Positions 27,398 through 38,832 of a DNA stretch of 64,000 bases are shown piece after piece. The DNA is from Buttiauxella sp. B2 (GTDB lineage: Bacteria; Pseudomonadota; Gammaproteobacteria; Enterobacterales; Enterobacteriaceae). Within the stretch, counting starts at the first letter, position 1. The number at the start of each line of letters is the position of its first letter. Both the position numbers and the translations under genes were made by a program. The stretch is from NCBI RefSeq assembly GCF_006376615.1, contig NZ_VEXQ01000006.1, forward strand, positions 62,001-126,000, written 5' to 3'. Below the pieces are notes generated by a model that did no database searches, was not told the DNA's origin, and saw nothing but the letters and a program-made list of their open reading frames with translations.

Positions 27398-27908
27398 AAT
27401 GCAGCCCCTTTTATCGAAGAAATTTGATAAACACAACACGTTGGGGTGGACACACCTGGATGAGGTGGGGATCAATTACAACGATTATTCCATATACGTT
27501 TACTATAAATCAATCCGCATGAGATTTCCTTTCACTATTACGAAAAATTACATTTACAGTAAAGCCGTTTACTCTAACATAATGTTTATTAAGACTTTCA
27601 CGATTTTTAAAAGCTTTTTCTGATAAATTAACTTAAGTAATGCTTAAGGAAAATAGTTTATTTTCAATAAGTTAATTTTTTGTTGTTGTAATGAATCTGC
27701 AACGGGCCATAAATTAATAATTGTTTAGGATTAGTCCTAATAAATAAGTATGAATCTTTCTTAACTTTTTCTCCCGTGAATTTAAGAAATATCCTGTCTT
27801 AAAATTTAAGGGTAATCGCTGTGTTATTGCAACATTTTGAAACCTTTCGTTGAAAAAGGCAGCAGCTATCATTATTAATTAATATGATAAATCAGACGAC
27901 AGATATAA
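27398..27908. other. AT-rich tomB-acrB intergenic region
   Basis: About 510 bp, very AT-rich, with no convincing gene. It must hold the tomB-hha promoter (minus strand) and probably H-NS-type AT tracts. It also holds an Rcs-box-like dyad at 27725-27740. An apparent 74-codon frame at 27399-27623 has no ribosome site and poor composition. Confidence 0.6.
27725..27740. promoter_or_regulatory. RcsAB-box-like dyad
   Basis: TTAGGATTAGTCCTAA is a perfect inverted repeat (TTAGGA/TCCTAA) close to the RcsAB consensus TAAGAATATTCCTA. It lies 330 bp upstream of tomB, far for a direct activator site. Confidence 0.35.
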
Positions 27909-27932
27909 AAAAGGCCGCTTGCGCGGCCTTTT
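27909..27932 (-). terminator. acrAB terminator
   Basis: Perfect 10-bp stem AAAAGGCCGC/GCGGCCTTTT with loop TTGC (minus strand GCAA), just 3' of acrB, flanked by A/T runs. Confidence 0.92.
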
Positions 27933-27948
27933 AATTGCAGTACAAATC

Positions 27949-31101
<3,153 letters not shown>

Positions 31102-31120
31102 TTAACGTCTCCTGTTTAAG

Positions 31121-32320
31121 TTAAGACTTCGATTGTTCAGACTGTGCACCAGCGGCTGGTTGATCCTGGCCTTTATTTTCTGCCGCTACTTCCTGCACTT
31201 TCACCTGAACACCGGGTTTCACTTTCTGCAAACCGGTTACAATAACGCGATCGCCATCCTTCAACCCGCTGGTTACCAGCCACTTATCACCGATAGCTTG
31301 AGCTGCGGTAATATTGCGCACTTCTACTTTGTCATCTTGTCCAACGACCAGTGCAGATGCCTCACCACGTGGTGTACGAGTCACACCTTGTTGTGGTACC
31401 AGCAGCGCACTTGGATTGGTGCCTTCTTCCAGTTTCGCGCGGACAAACATGCCCGGTAACAGGGTTTTATCTGGATTAGGGAAGATAGCTCGCAGAGTGA
31501 TAGAACCGGTGGTCTGGTCAACAGTCACATCAGAGAATTCTAAAGTGCCTTCTTGTGGGAAGGTGATACCGTCGTTAGTCACTAACTGGACTTTAGCTTT
31601 GCCGTTTTCTTGTTTCAGTTTGCCATCTGTCAGCTCTTGCTTAAGGCGCAAGAAATCATTGCTGGATTGGGTAACATCAACATAAATCGGGTCGAGTTGC
31701 TGAACAGTCGCCAACGCAGTCGCCTGGCCGCTGGTCACCAGCGCACCTTCTGTGACAGAAGATTTACCAATGCGCCCACCGATAGGTGAAGTCACTTTGG
31801 TATATGCGAGGTTAATGCGAGCGGATTCAACAGCGGCTTTAGCTGCAACAACAGTAGCGTTTGCCTGTTGAGAGTCGGCAAGTGCTGTGTCGTAGTCTTG
31901 TTGACTGATGTACTTAGTACCCAAAAGTTTCTGATAACGCTTTAGCGTCAGCTGAGCAATGTTGGCACTTGCCTGTGCTTTGGCGAGGTCGCCTTTAGCA
32001 CTGTCATACGCAGCCTGGTAAGTTGCAGGATCGATTTGGTACAGCGAAACGCCGGCCTGAATTTCACTTCCTTCTACGAAGTTACGTTTCAGAATAATGC
32101 CACTTACTTGCGGGCGGACTTCTGCAATACGATAAGCACTGGTACGGCCAGGAAGCTCTGTGGTTATCTGCAAAGGAGCACTTTTCAAAGTCACCACGCC
32201 CACTTCTGGGGTATGCGGCGCACTCTGTTTTGTCTCTTTGTCATTACATCCTGTAAGCACTAAGCTGCCTGAGAGCATCAGAACGGCCGCCAGAGGCGTA
32301 AACCCTCTGTTTTTGTTCAT
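31121..32320 (-). CDS. acrA: AcrA, periplasmic adaptor lipoprotein
   Basis: Membrane-fusion protein joining AcrB to TolC. It has a lipobox VLTGC with Cys25, lipoyl, alpha-hairpin (about 98-170, DSAKGDLAKAQASANIAQLTLKRYQ in part), beta-barrel and membrane-proximal domains. The ATG at 32320 (399 residues) is chosen over 32347 because GAGG precedes it and the N terminus MNKNRGFTPL equals E. coli AcrA. Transcribed divergently from acrR, from a promoter carrying the AcrR operator. Confidence 0.97.
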   Translation of the reverse strand: MNKNRGFTPLAAVLMLSGSLVLTGCNDKETKQSAPHTPEVGVVTLKSAPLQITTELPGRTSAYRIAEVRPQVSGIILKRNFVEGSEIQAGVSLYQIDPATYQAAYDSAKGDLAKAQASANIAQLTLKRYQKLLGTKYISQQDYDTALADSQQANATVVAAKAAVESARINLAYTKVTSPIGGRIGKSSVTEGALVTSGQATALATVQQLDPIYVDVTQSSNDFLRLKQELTDGKLKQENGKAKVQLVTNDGITFPQEGTLEFSDVTVDQTTGSITLRAIFPNPDKTLLPGMFVRAKLEEGTNPSALLVPQQGVTRTPRGEASALVVGQDDKVEVRNITAAQAIGDKWLVTSGLKDGDRVIVTGLQKVKPGVQVKVQEVAAENKGQDQPAAGAQSEQSKS

Positions 32321-32411
32321 ATGTAAACCTCGAGTGTCCGATTTCAAAGTTGTTCAATGGAAAAAATGTCCACAAACCCATTGCTGCGTTTATATTATCG
32401 TCGTGCTATGG

Positions 32412-32435
32412 TACATACATTCACAAATGTATGTA
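32412..32435. promoter_or_regulatory. AcrR operator
   Basis: A 24-bp near-perfect palindrome with arms TACATACATT and AATGTATGTA, base for base the E. coli AcrR operator read on the other strand. It covers the divergent acrA-acrR promoter region. Confidence 0.95.
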
Positions 32436-32463
32436 AATCTAACTACCTTATTTTCACCTACTT

Positions 32464-32483
32464 ATGGCACGAAAAACCAAACA
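32464..32483. promoter_or_regulatory. marbox for MarA/SoxS/Rob
   Basis: The first 20 bases of acrR fit the marbox consensus AYNGCACNNWNNRYYAAAYN at every fixed position. In E. coli the acrAB marbox overlaps the acrR start in the same way. Confidence 0.8.
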
Positions 32484-33102
32484 ACAAGCACTTGAGACTC
32501 GCCAACATCTATTGGATGTTGCAATCCGCTTGTTTTCCCAACACGGTGTTTCTGCAACTTCGCTGGGGGATATCGCAAAGGCGGCTGGTGTCACCCGTGG
32601 TGCAATCTACTGGCATTTCAAAAATAAGTCGGATTTGTTTAATGAAATCTGGGAGCTAACTGAATCCAGTATTGGTGACTTAGAGACTGAGTATCGGGCA
32701 AAATTTCCTGACGATCCACTTTCTGTTGTCAGAGAGTTGTTAATTTACATATTACAGGCAACCGTCACGGATGAGCGGCGTCGCTTAATGACAGAAATTA
32801 TCCTCCATAAATGTGAATTCGTTGGAGAGTTGGCGGTTTTACGGCAGGCCAGACGTGAGCTTTATATGGAAGGAAACGAGAGAATTGAGAGCAATTTGCA
32901 GCGTTGCATTGATGCTGAAATGCTACCGAAAAACCTACGCCTTCCTTACGCGGTCATCTTACTTCGCAGTTACATTACCGGCTTAATCGAAAACTGGCTG
33001 GTCGCTCCAGATAGCTTTGACCTTCATGGATTGGCTGAAGACTACGTCGCTATTTTGCTGGAAATGTTCCAAACCTGCCCAACTCTGCGAGCGAACCCTT
33101 AA
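32464..33102 (+). CDS. acrR: AcrR, TetR-family repressor of acrAB
   Basis: Local repressor of acrAB, released by bound drugs. The 212-residue protein has the TetR helix-turn-helix at about 10-56 ([28 protein letters not shown]) and a ligand-binding helical domain. It matches E. coli AcrR (215 aa) along its length. The ATG overlaps the acrAB marbox, so Rob/MarA/SoxS binding may interfere with acrR expression. Confidence 0.96.
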   Translation: MARKTKQQALETRQHLLDVAIRLFSQHGVSATSLGDIAKAAGVTRGAIYWHFKNKSDLFNEIWELTESSIGDLETEYRAKFPDDPLSVVRELLIYILQATVTDERRRLMTEIILHKCEFVGELAVLRQARRELYMEGNERIESNLQRCIDAEMLPKNLRLPYAVILLRSYITGLIENWLVAPDSFDLHGLAEDYVAILLEMFQTCPTLRANP

Positions 33103-33234
33103 TAAAAATGTGCTTATTCGGGTGAATCTGAACATAGTTGACCAAGGCTTTTCCGAAAAGACGTGCTAATCTGACGGCACGTATTTCGTCTTTAACTCGC
33201 CATCCTTCGGCCTGTTCTCAAACACAGTCAAACT

Positions 33235-36200
33235 ATGCCACAACTCTTGTGTTCATTGTATTCACGCCGCGTATCTGCCCGGTTATTGCTTATTGCATTC
33301 GTCAGCCTGTTTTGTGTATTGGTGCAGCCTGTTTGGGCGCAGAAAAACAGTGGCGACCTCCCGAGCCGCGATGAAATTCAAAACCAGTTGTCTGCGCTCA
33401 ATAAGCAAAAGACGCTGTCTCCAAATGATAAGCTCACTCAACAAGATCTCAGTGAAACTATTGAAGTTTTAGATAAGATTGACCGGGTCAAGGATGAGAC
33501 GGCAAAACTCCATCAGCAAGTTACTGAAGCACCGAAGGTGCTACGTAAAGCGACTGATGCATTGAACGAGCTTAAAAACCGGCAAAACGATCCTGCTAAT
33601 GAAGAAGCGGAAATCGAAGCGATGAGTTTGCGTCAGCTCGAATCCCGCTTAAGTGATTTGCTGACTGAACTACAGAATTCGCAAAGCGATTTAGCCACCT
33701 GGAACAGCCAGCTGATATCACTGCAAACGCAGCCAGAGCGCGTGCAGAATGCTATGACCGCGGCATCAACCCAGCTTGAAGCGATACGTAATCGCTTGAA
33801 TGGCGTAACACCTGGTGCTGCGGACATGCGCCCGAGCCAGCAAACATTGTTGTTAGCCAAGCAGGCCTTGCTGAACGCGCAACTGGATCAACAGCGCGAT
33901 AGCCTCAAAGGCAACACCATTTTGCAAGATGCGCTGCAAAAGCAACGTGACTACACCAACGCGCATATCAATCAATTAGAGGCCACCCTCCAGATCATGC
34001 AGAAAGTGGCTAGTAGCAAGCGTTTAACCCTGACGCAGCAGACTGCACAAGACGCAATAGACTCTGAAGATACCGTTAAAATCCAGCAAAACCCGTTGGT
34101 GAAACAGGAACTGGATATCAACCATCAGTTGAGCCAGCGTCTGATTGACGCAACTCAGCATGCCAATGAAATGATGCCGTCGAGTATCCGCATTAAAAAC
34201 ACGCTGGATCGTGCGCTGCAATCTGAACGTAACCTGAAAGAGCAGATCGCCGTATTGAAAGGCAGCTTGCTGCTGTCACGCATTCTTTACCAACAGCAGC
34301 AACAAAACTTGCCGTCTGCGGAAGATACTGAAGATCTGACCAATCGTATTGCGGATATTCGTCTCGAACAGTTTGATGTGAACCAGCAACGTGACGCGCT
34401 ATTCCAGCCAGACGAACTGGTTGCGAAAATTGAAGATAACCATAAAGCTGATGTCACTCCTGAAGCTCATGATGCATTGTTACAAATTCTGGATACTCGC
34501 CGCGAATTGCTCGACAAGTTGAATACACAGCTCGGCATACAGTTAATGCTGGCAATCAATTTGCAAAACAACCAGCAGCAACTGCAAAACGTAACGAAAT
34601 CGCTCGACCAAATACTGACGGAGCAAATTTTCTGGGTGACCAGTAATAAACCGATGGATTGGGACTGGCTGAAATCACTGCCCTCTTCGTTACGCGATCA
34701 GTTTAAAAGCTCACATATCACCTTTAAATGGCCCGATAACTCACTAAAAATTCTCGCGATTCTATTATTGATGATTCCAGCTCTGTTACTCGCAGGAATC
34801 ATCCGCTGGCGCTTCAAAGCGATAGACCGCTATCTGGAGAAGCAGGCGAGCCGCGTTGGGCAATTGCGTAATGACAGCCAATTACTGACGCCAAAGGCCA
34901 TCGCGCTGACATTTGTTAAAGTGCTCCCCGGCGCGTTGATCATCTACTCCATCGGACTGGCGTTTGCTGGTATGGACATGAACATCAGCGAAACCATGCT
35001 GGCGTTCTGTAAGCAGCTTTCGTTGTCATGGTTAGTCTTTGGTCTAACCTACCAGGTGCTTTCGCCCGGTGGTGTTGCCGTTAGGCACTTTAATATGCAG
35101 CCACAGTTGTGCAGCCATTATCGCCGCCAATTGGTGCGCTTTGGTTGTGCATTATTGCCGCTGTTATTCTGGTCGGTACTTGGTGAACGTTCTCCACTGC
35201 ATCTGGTTGAAGATGCGTTAGGCCAACTGATTATTTTCTTCAACTTGTTGCTTATCACCGGACTGGTCTTCCCAATGTGCCGTGAAAACTGGCGCAACAA
35301 AAACAACCATACCATGCAGTTGTTTACCGTCACGATTATGGGCGTGGTGCCTGTGGTGCTAATCGTGCTGACAGCAATGGGGTATTTCTATACCACCTTG
35401 CGCCTTGCGGGACGCTGGATTGAAACCATCTATCTGATTCTTATCTGGAACCTTGTTTACCAGACCGTTTTGCGCGGGTTAAGTGTTGCGGCACGTCGTA
35501 TGGCTTATCGTCGTGCGGTTGCGCGCCGTGAACATCTAGTGAAAGAGGGCGCTGAAGGCGGTGAGCCGGTGGAAGAGCCTCCGTTGGCGCTCGACCAAAT
35601 CAACCAGCAAACCATGCGTCTGGCAATCATTGCGTTGTTCGCTCTGTTTGCCCTCGTGTTCTACACCATTTGGTCAGATTTGTTCGGGGTCTTTGGTTAT
35701 CTCGATAGCATCCAGCTGTGGAACTATAACGGTTCTGAAGCCGGTGTCGCAGTGGTGAAAAATGTCACCATGGGCAGCCTGTTGTTTGCCTTAATTGCAT
35801 TTGCTGTAGCCTGGGTGTTGATTCGCAACTTACCGGGTTTGCTGGAAGTGCTGGTGCTTTCGCGCCTGCAAATGCGCCAGGGTGCTTCTTACGCCATCAC
35901 CACCATTCTTAACTATGTCATTATTGCTGTCGGTGCGATGACCATCTTCGGCTCGCTCGGCGTATCGTGGGATAAATTACAGTGGCTAGCGGCGGCTTTG
36001 TCGGTTGGTTTAGGCTTTGGTTTACAGGAGATATTCGGTAACTTCGTTTCCGGTCTTATTATTCTGTTCGAACGCCCGGTGCGTATCGGCGATACGGTGA
36101 CTATCGGTACCTTCTCCGGTAGCGTTAGCAAAATTCGCATCCGTGCCACGACGATTACTGACTTTGATCGCAAAGAAGTGATCATCCCGAACAAAGCGTT

Positions 36201-36615
36201 TGTGACGGAACGCCTGATCAACTGGTCACTGACTGACACCATTACCCGCGTGGTGATCCGCCTGGGTGTGGCTTACGGATCTGATCTTGATAAAGTGCGA
36301 GAGATCTTACTGAAAGCGGCGCATGAGCATCCGAAAGTGATGCATGATCCTGAACCGACAGTGTTCTTTACCACTTTCGGCGCAAGTACTCTGGATCATG
36401 AGTTACGTCTGTATGTGCGTGAGTTGCGCGATCGCAGTTACACCGTTGATGAGCTGAACCGGACTATCGATCGTTTGTGTCGTGAAAATGACATTAATAT
36501 CGCCTTCAACCAACTGGAAGTGCATCTGCGCAATGATAAAGGCGATGAACTGACAGAAGTAAAACGCGATAACAATGGCAAATCAAATGGCGGCGACATT
36601 CTTCCTGCGCAGTAA
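33235..36615 (+). CDS. mscK: MscK (KefA), potassium-dependent mechanosensitive channel
   Basis: Large MscS-family channel of 1126 residues (E. coli 1120). A signal peptide (about 1-37, ending VQPVWA) leads to a long periplasmic coiled-coil region (about 40-480) and then 11 predicted helices. The last helix and pore region read WLAAALSVGLGFGLQEIFGNFVSGLIILF, followed by the cytosolic beta domain RPVRIGDTVTIG. The N terminus differs from E. coli; other in-frame starts exist. Convergent with ybaM (3-base gap). Confidence 0.95.
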   Translation: MPQLLCSLYSRRVSARLLLIAFVSLFCVLVQPVWAQKNSGDLPSRDEIQNQLSALNKQKTLSPNDKLTQQDLSETIEVLDKIDRVKDETAKLHQQVTEAPKVLRKATDALNELKNRQNDPANEEAEIEAMSLRQLESRLSDLLTELQNSQSDLATWNSQLISLQTQPERVQNAMTAASTQLEAIRNRLNGVTPGAADMRPSQQTLLLAKQALLNAQLDQQRDSLKGNTILQDALQKQRDYTNAHINQLEATLQIMQKVASSKRLTLTQQTAQDAIDSEDTVKIQQNPLVKQELDINHQLSQRLIDATQHANEMMPSSIRIKNTLDRALQSERNLKEQIAVLKGSLLLSRILYQQQQQNLPSAEDTEDLTNRIADIRLEQFDVNQQRDALFQPDELVAKIEDNHKADVTPEAHDALLQILDTRRELLDKLNTQLGIQLMLAINLQNNQQQLQNVTKSLDQILTEQIFWVTSNKPMDWDWLKSLPSSLRDQFKSSHITFKWPDNSLKILAILLLMIPALLLAGIIRWRFKAIDRYLEKQASRVGQLRNDSQLLTPKAIALTFVKVLPGALIIYSIGLAFAGMDMNISETMLAFCKQLSLSWLVFGLTYQVLSPGGVAVRHFNMQPQLCSHYRRQLVRFGCALLPLLFWSVLGERSPLHLVEDALGQLIIFFNLLLITGLVFPMCRENWRNKNNHTMQLFTVTIMGVVPVVLIVLTAMGYFYTTLRLAGRWIETIYLILIWNLVYQTVLRGLSVAARRMAYRRAVARREHLVKEGAEGGEPVEEPPLALDQINQQTMRLAIIALFALFALVFYTIWSDLFGVFGYLDSIQLWNYNGSEAGVAVVKNVTMGSLLFALIAFAVAWVLIRNLPGLLEVLVLSRLQMRQGASYAITTILNYVIIAVGAMTIFGSLGVSWDKLQWLAAALSVGLGFGLQEIFGNFVSGLIILFERPVRIGDTVTIGTFSGSVSKIRIRATTITDFDRKEVIIPNKAFVTERLINWSLTDTITRVVIRLGVAYGSDLDKVREILLKAAHEHPKVMHDPEPTVFFTTFGASTLDHELRLYVRELRDRSYTVDELNRTIDRLCRENDINIAFNQLEVHLRNDKGDELTEVKRDNNGKSNGGDILPAQ

Positions 36616-36618
36616 AAA

Positions 36619-36774
36619 TTAGCGGGACGTGTTTTCTTCCCGCTTACGCAAAAAATCCTGGCGGACAATCTCAAGTGCTGCGAGTACGGTTTCTGCCGGG
36701 ATTTCATGTTGTTCCAGCAGCATTATCAAATCGACAGCCAATTTCACTTCCTCTGGTGCGTTATCGAGCGACAT
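36619..36774 (-). CDS. ybaM: YbaM, small DUF2496 protein
   Basis: A 51-residue protein starting [20 protein letters not shown], homologous to E. coli YbaM (53 aa, [20 protein letters not shown]). It is predicted to be helical and charged at the C terminus. Function unknown. The ATG directly follows the TAA of the upstream small membrane protein gene (TAAATG), so the pair is likely co-translated. Confidence 0.92.
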   Translation of the reverse strand: MSLDNAPEEVKLAVDLIMLLEQHEIPAETVLAALEIVRQDFLRKREENTSR

Positions 36775-37023
36775 TTAGTTAATCCGTAATTTGCGAAATA
36801 AAAAAAGAAATAACAGCGATCCTACAAGGGCAGCTAACAGTGCGCGTGGCTCAAGCGTTGTCAGAGTGCCAATGCTAAAAATGGCACATACATAACCGCC
36901 GATAAGAGCGCCTGCAATTGCAATAACAGCGGCAATTGAAAATGCCCCGCTACTTGCTGGGCGCAGCATCTTCACGGCTCCGGCTACCAGGATACCAATA
37001 ATTAACCAGGCAAACAGTCCCAT
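36775..37023 (-). CDS. Small three-helix membrane protein
   Basis: An 82-residue, strongly hydrophobic protein starting MGLFAWLIIGILVAGAVKML, with three predicted membrane helices and a basic C terminus (LFRKLRIN). It has the size and N-terminal layout of the GlsB/YeaQ/YmgE family, but the similarity is weak. It is not found between ybaM and priC in E. coli. GGAGG is present 4-9 nt before the ATG. It forms an operon with ybaM, and probably priC upstream (37-bp gap). Confidence 0.75.
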   Translation of the reverse strand: MGLFAWLIIGILVAGAVKMLRPASSGAFSIAAVIAIAGALIGGYVCAIFSIGTLTTLEPRALLAALVGSLLFLFLFRKLRIN

Positions 37024-37060
37024 TGCTTTCCTCCCTGTAGTAAACCCGCATTCATTCTAG

Positions 37061-37597
37061 TTAGCTTAGCCCACGTTCCCGACGTTCGATGGCGCGCTCA
37101 ATTCGCGCCACAGCCTGGCGGCAGCGTTGCAGGCGACCTTCAAGTGCAGCAATTTCCTTCTGGATTTTTTGTTGCCCGGCCAGTGTGGTTTGAATCGAAA
37201 GCTGGCTTTCACGATCACCGATCATGCTCTGGAGGCGGCGCTCATAATCCTGATGAGTCGAGAGCTTCTCATACAGGTTTTCGGCAACCGGCGGCTGCGG
37301 ATCGTTTTTACGCATCTGCCAGGTCGCAAGTTCACGCTGTAAAGCCGCGATTTGTGCCACCAGTTTTTCTGCAAGATAAGCAACTTGCTCTGTTTTACCG
37401 ACTTTCACGCTAAGCTGTAATTGTGCGAGATTTGCCTGAACTTCGATCAGATAATCTTTTAGTTGCGTGCTGTGAGTAGAAAATAGCTTACGATCAAAGC
37501 GTGCTTGCGAGGCGCGTTGCAACGAGATTGGTGCAATGGCTTTCGCGAGTTCCGCGACGCGAGCATCCAAAGCTTGTAACAGCGAGGCGGTTTTCAC
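37061..37597 (-). CDS. priC: PriC, primosomal replication protein N''
   Basis: Replication restart protein that loads DnaB at stalled forks with a leading-strand gap. The 178 residues are all-helical, with the PriC hallmarks ARFDRKLFSTHSTQLKDYL and HQDYERRLQSMIGDRESQL. It is about as diverged from E. coli PriC (175 aa) as any backbone protein in this window, which is usual for the family. Divergent from ybaN. Confidence 0.93.
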   Translation of the reverse strand: MKTASLLQALDARVAELAKAIAPISLQRASQARFDRKLFSTHSTQLKDYLIEVQANLAQLQLSVKVGKTEQVAYLAEKLVAQIAALQRELATWQMRKNDPQPPVAENLYEKLSTHQDYERRLQSMIGDRESQLSIQTTLAGQQKIQKEIAALEGRLQRCRQAVARIERAIERRERGLS

Positions 37598-37654
37598 AAA
37601 ATGACTCTCCAGTATTGCACGTGTTCAAGTGCCGGATTATTGACGGAATAGGGA

Positions 37655-38032
37655 ATGAAACGGACTATTTTAATCATCATTGGTTGGTTGGCGGTAGTCC
37701 TTGCGACCGTAGGTGTTGTTTTGCCTTTACTTCCTACAACCCCGTTTTTGCTGCTGGCGGCCTGGTGTTTCGCTCGTTCTTCGCCGCGCTTTCACCACTG
37801 GTTATTGTACCGCTCATGGTTTGGCGGTTATATCCGCCACTGGCAGGACCATCGTGCACTGCCACCGGGAGCTAAGCCAAGGGCTTTGATTTTCATCGTA
37901 ATAACCTTTGCTGTGTCCCTTTACCTGGTCAACATTCTTTGGGTCAGACTACTATTATTAATGATGATGTGCGCGCTGCTGTTCTTTATGTGGCGTATGC
38001 CGGTAATTGACGAAAAGCAACAAAAGCCATAA
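37655..38032 (+). CDS. ybaN: YbaN, DUF454 membrane protein
   Basis: A 125-residue inner-membrane protein with three to four helices and the DUF454 signature LGVVLPLLPTTPF-like segment (here GVVLPLLPTTPFLLLAAWCFARSSPRFHHWL in part). Same length and order as E. coli YbaN. Function unknown. Weak ribosome site AGGGAATG at the start. Confidence 0.93.
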   Translation: MKRTILIIIGWLAVVLATVGVVLPLLPTTPFLLLAAWCFARSSPRFHHWLLYRSWFGGYIRHWQDHRALPPGAKPRALIFIVITFAVSLYLVNILWVRLLLLMMMCALLFFMWRMPVIDEKQQKP

Positions 38033-38181
38033 ACCGCATTTGCAGTGGTTGCAATTGTTGGTGCCAGCCAGTAAATTCGACCGTTTTCGAGCACGGTATG
38101 ACTGATTAATGAATCATCAATGGTTCACTTATTAACCTGTCACGTGCTTTGTTAGAATCATGTTTTTAGCAGGCATTAATT

Positions 38182-38733
38182 ATGACCGCGACTGCGCAGC
38201 AGCTTGAATATCTGAAAAACAGCATCAAAAGCATTCCAGACTACCCAAAGCCTGGGATCTTATTCCGTGACGTTACCAGCTTGCTTGAAGATCCGAAAGC
38301 CTACGCCACCAGCATCGAATTATTAGTTTCACGCTTTAAAGACGCCGGTATCACTAAAGTGGTGGGGACTGAAGCGCGTGGATTTTTATTTGGTGCACCG
38401 GTTGCGCTGGAATTAGGCGTTGGCTTTGTGCCAGTACGCAAGCCGGGCAAACTTCCACGCGAAACTATCGCTGAAAATTACGAACTGGAATACGGCACTG
38501 ATCAACTGGAAATCCACGTTGATGCTATTGAGCCTGGTGACAAAGTTCTGGTTGTGGACGATCTGCTGGCAACTGGCGGCACCATTGAAGCGACAGTGAA
38601 ACTGATCCGCCGTCTTGGTGGTGAAGTGACTGATGCTGCGTTTATCATCAATCTGTTTGATATTGGTGGTGAACAGCGTCTGGAAAAAATGGGCGTGAAA
38701 AGCTACAGCCTCGTACTTTTCCCTGGTCACTGA
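38182..38733 (+). CDS. apt: Apt, adenine phosphoribosyltransferase
   Basis: Purine salvage enzyme forming AMP from adenine and PRPP. The 183-residue product has the PRPP-binding loop [16 protein letters not shown], and the substrate-hood residues in [16 protein letters not shown]. It precedes dnaX as in E. coli; a weak hairpin lies between them. Confidence 0.97.
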   Translation: MTATAQQLEYLKNSIKSIPDYPKPGILFRDVTSLLEDPKAYATSIELLVSRFKDAGITKVVGTEARGFLFGAPVALELGVGFVPVRKPGKLPRETIAENYELEYGTDQLEIHVDAIEPGDKVLVVDDLLATGGTIEATVKLIRRLGGEVTDAAFIINLFDIGGEQRLEKMGVKSYSLVLFPGH

Positions 38734-38757
38734 GTTCAGCTGACCCTCATCAATGAG

Positions 38758-38782
38758 AAGCCTCGCCCATCGGGTGGGGCTT
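38758..38782 (+). terminator. Hairpin between apt and dnaX
   Basis: An 11-bp stem with two G-U pairs (AAGCCTCGCCC/GGGTGGGGCTT) and a 3-nt loop, without a clear U-run. It is probably an attenuating or processing hairpin rather than a full terminator, since dnaX is partly read from apt in E. coli. Confidence 0.45.
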
Positions 38783-38832
38783 ATGTTAGCATTACCCCCC
38801 AATTCACACCCGCGATGTAGAGCCTATCTCGA

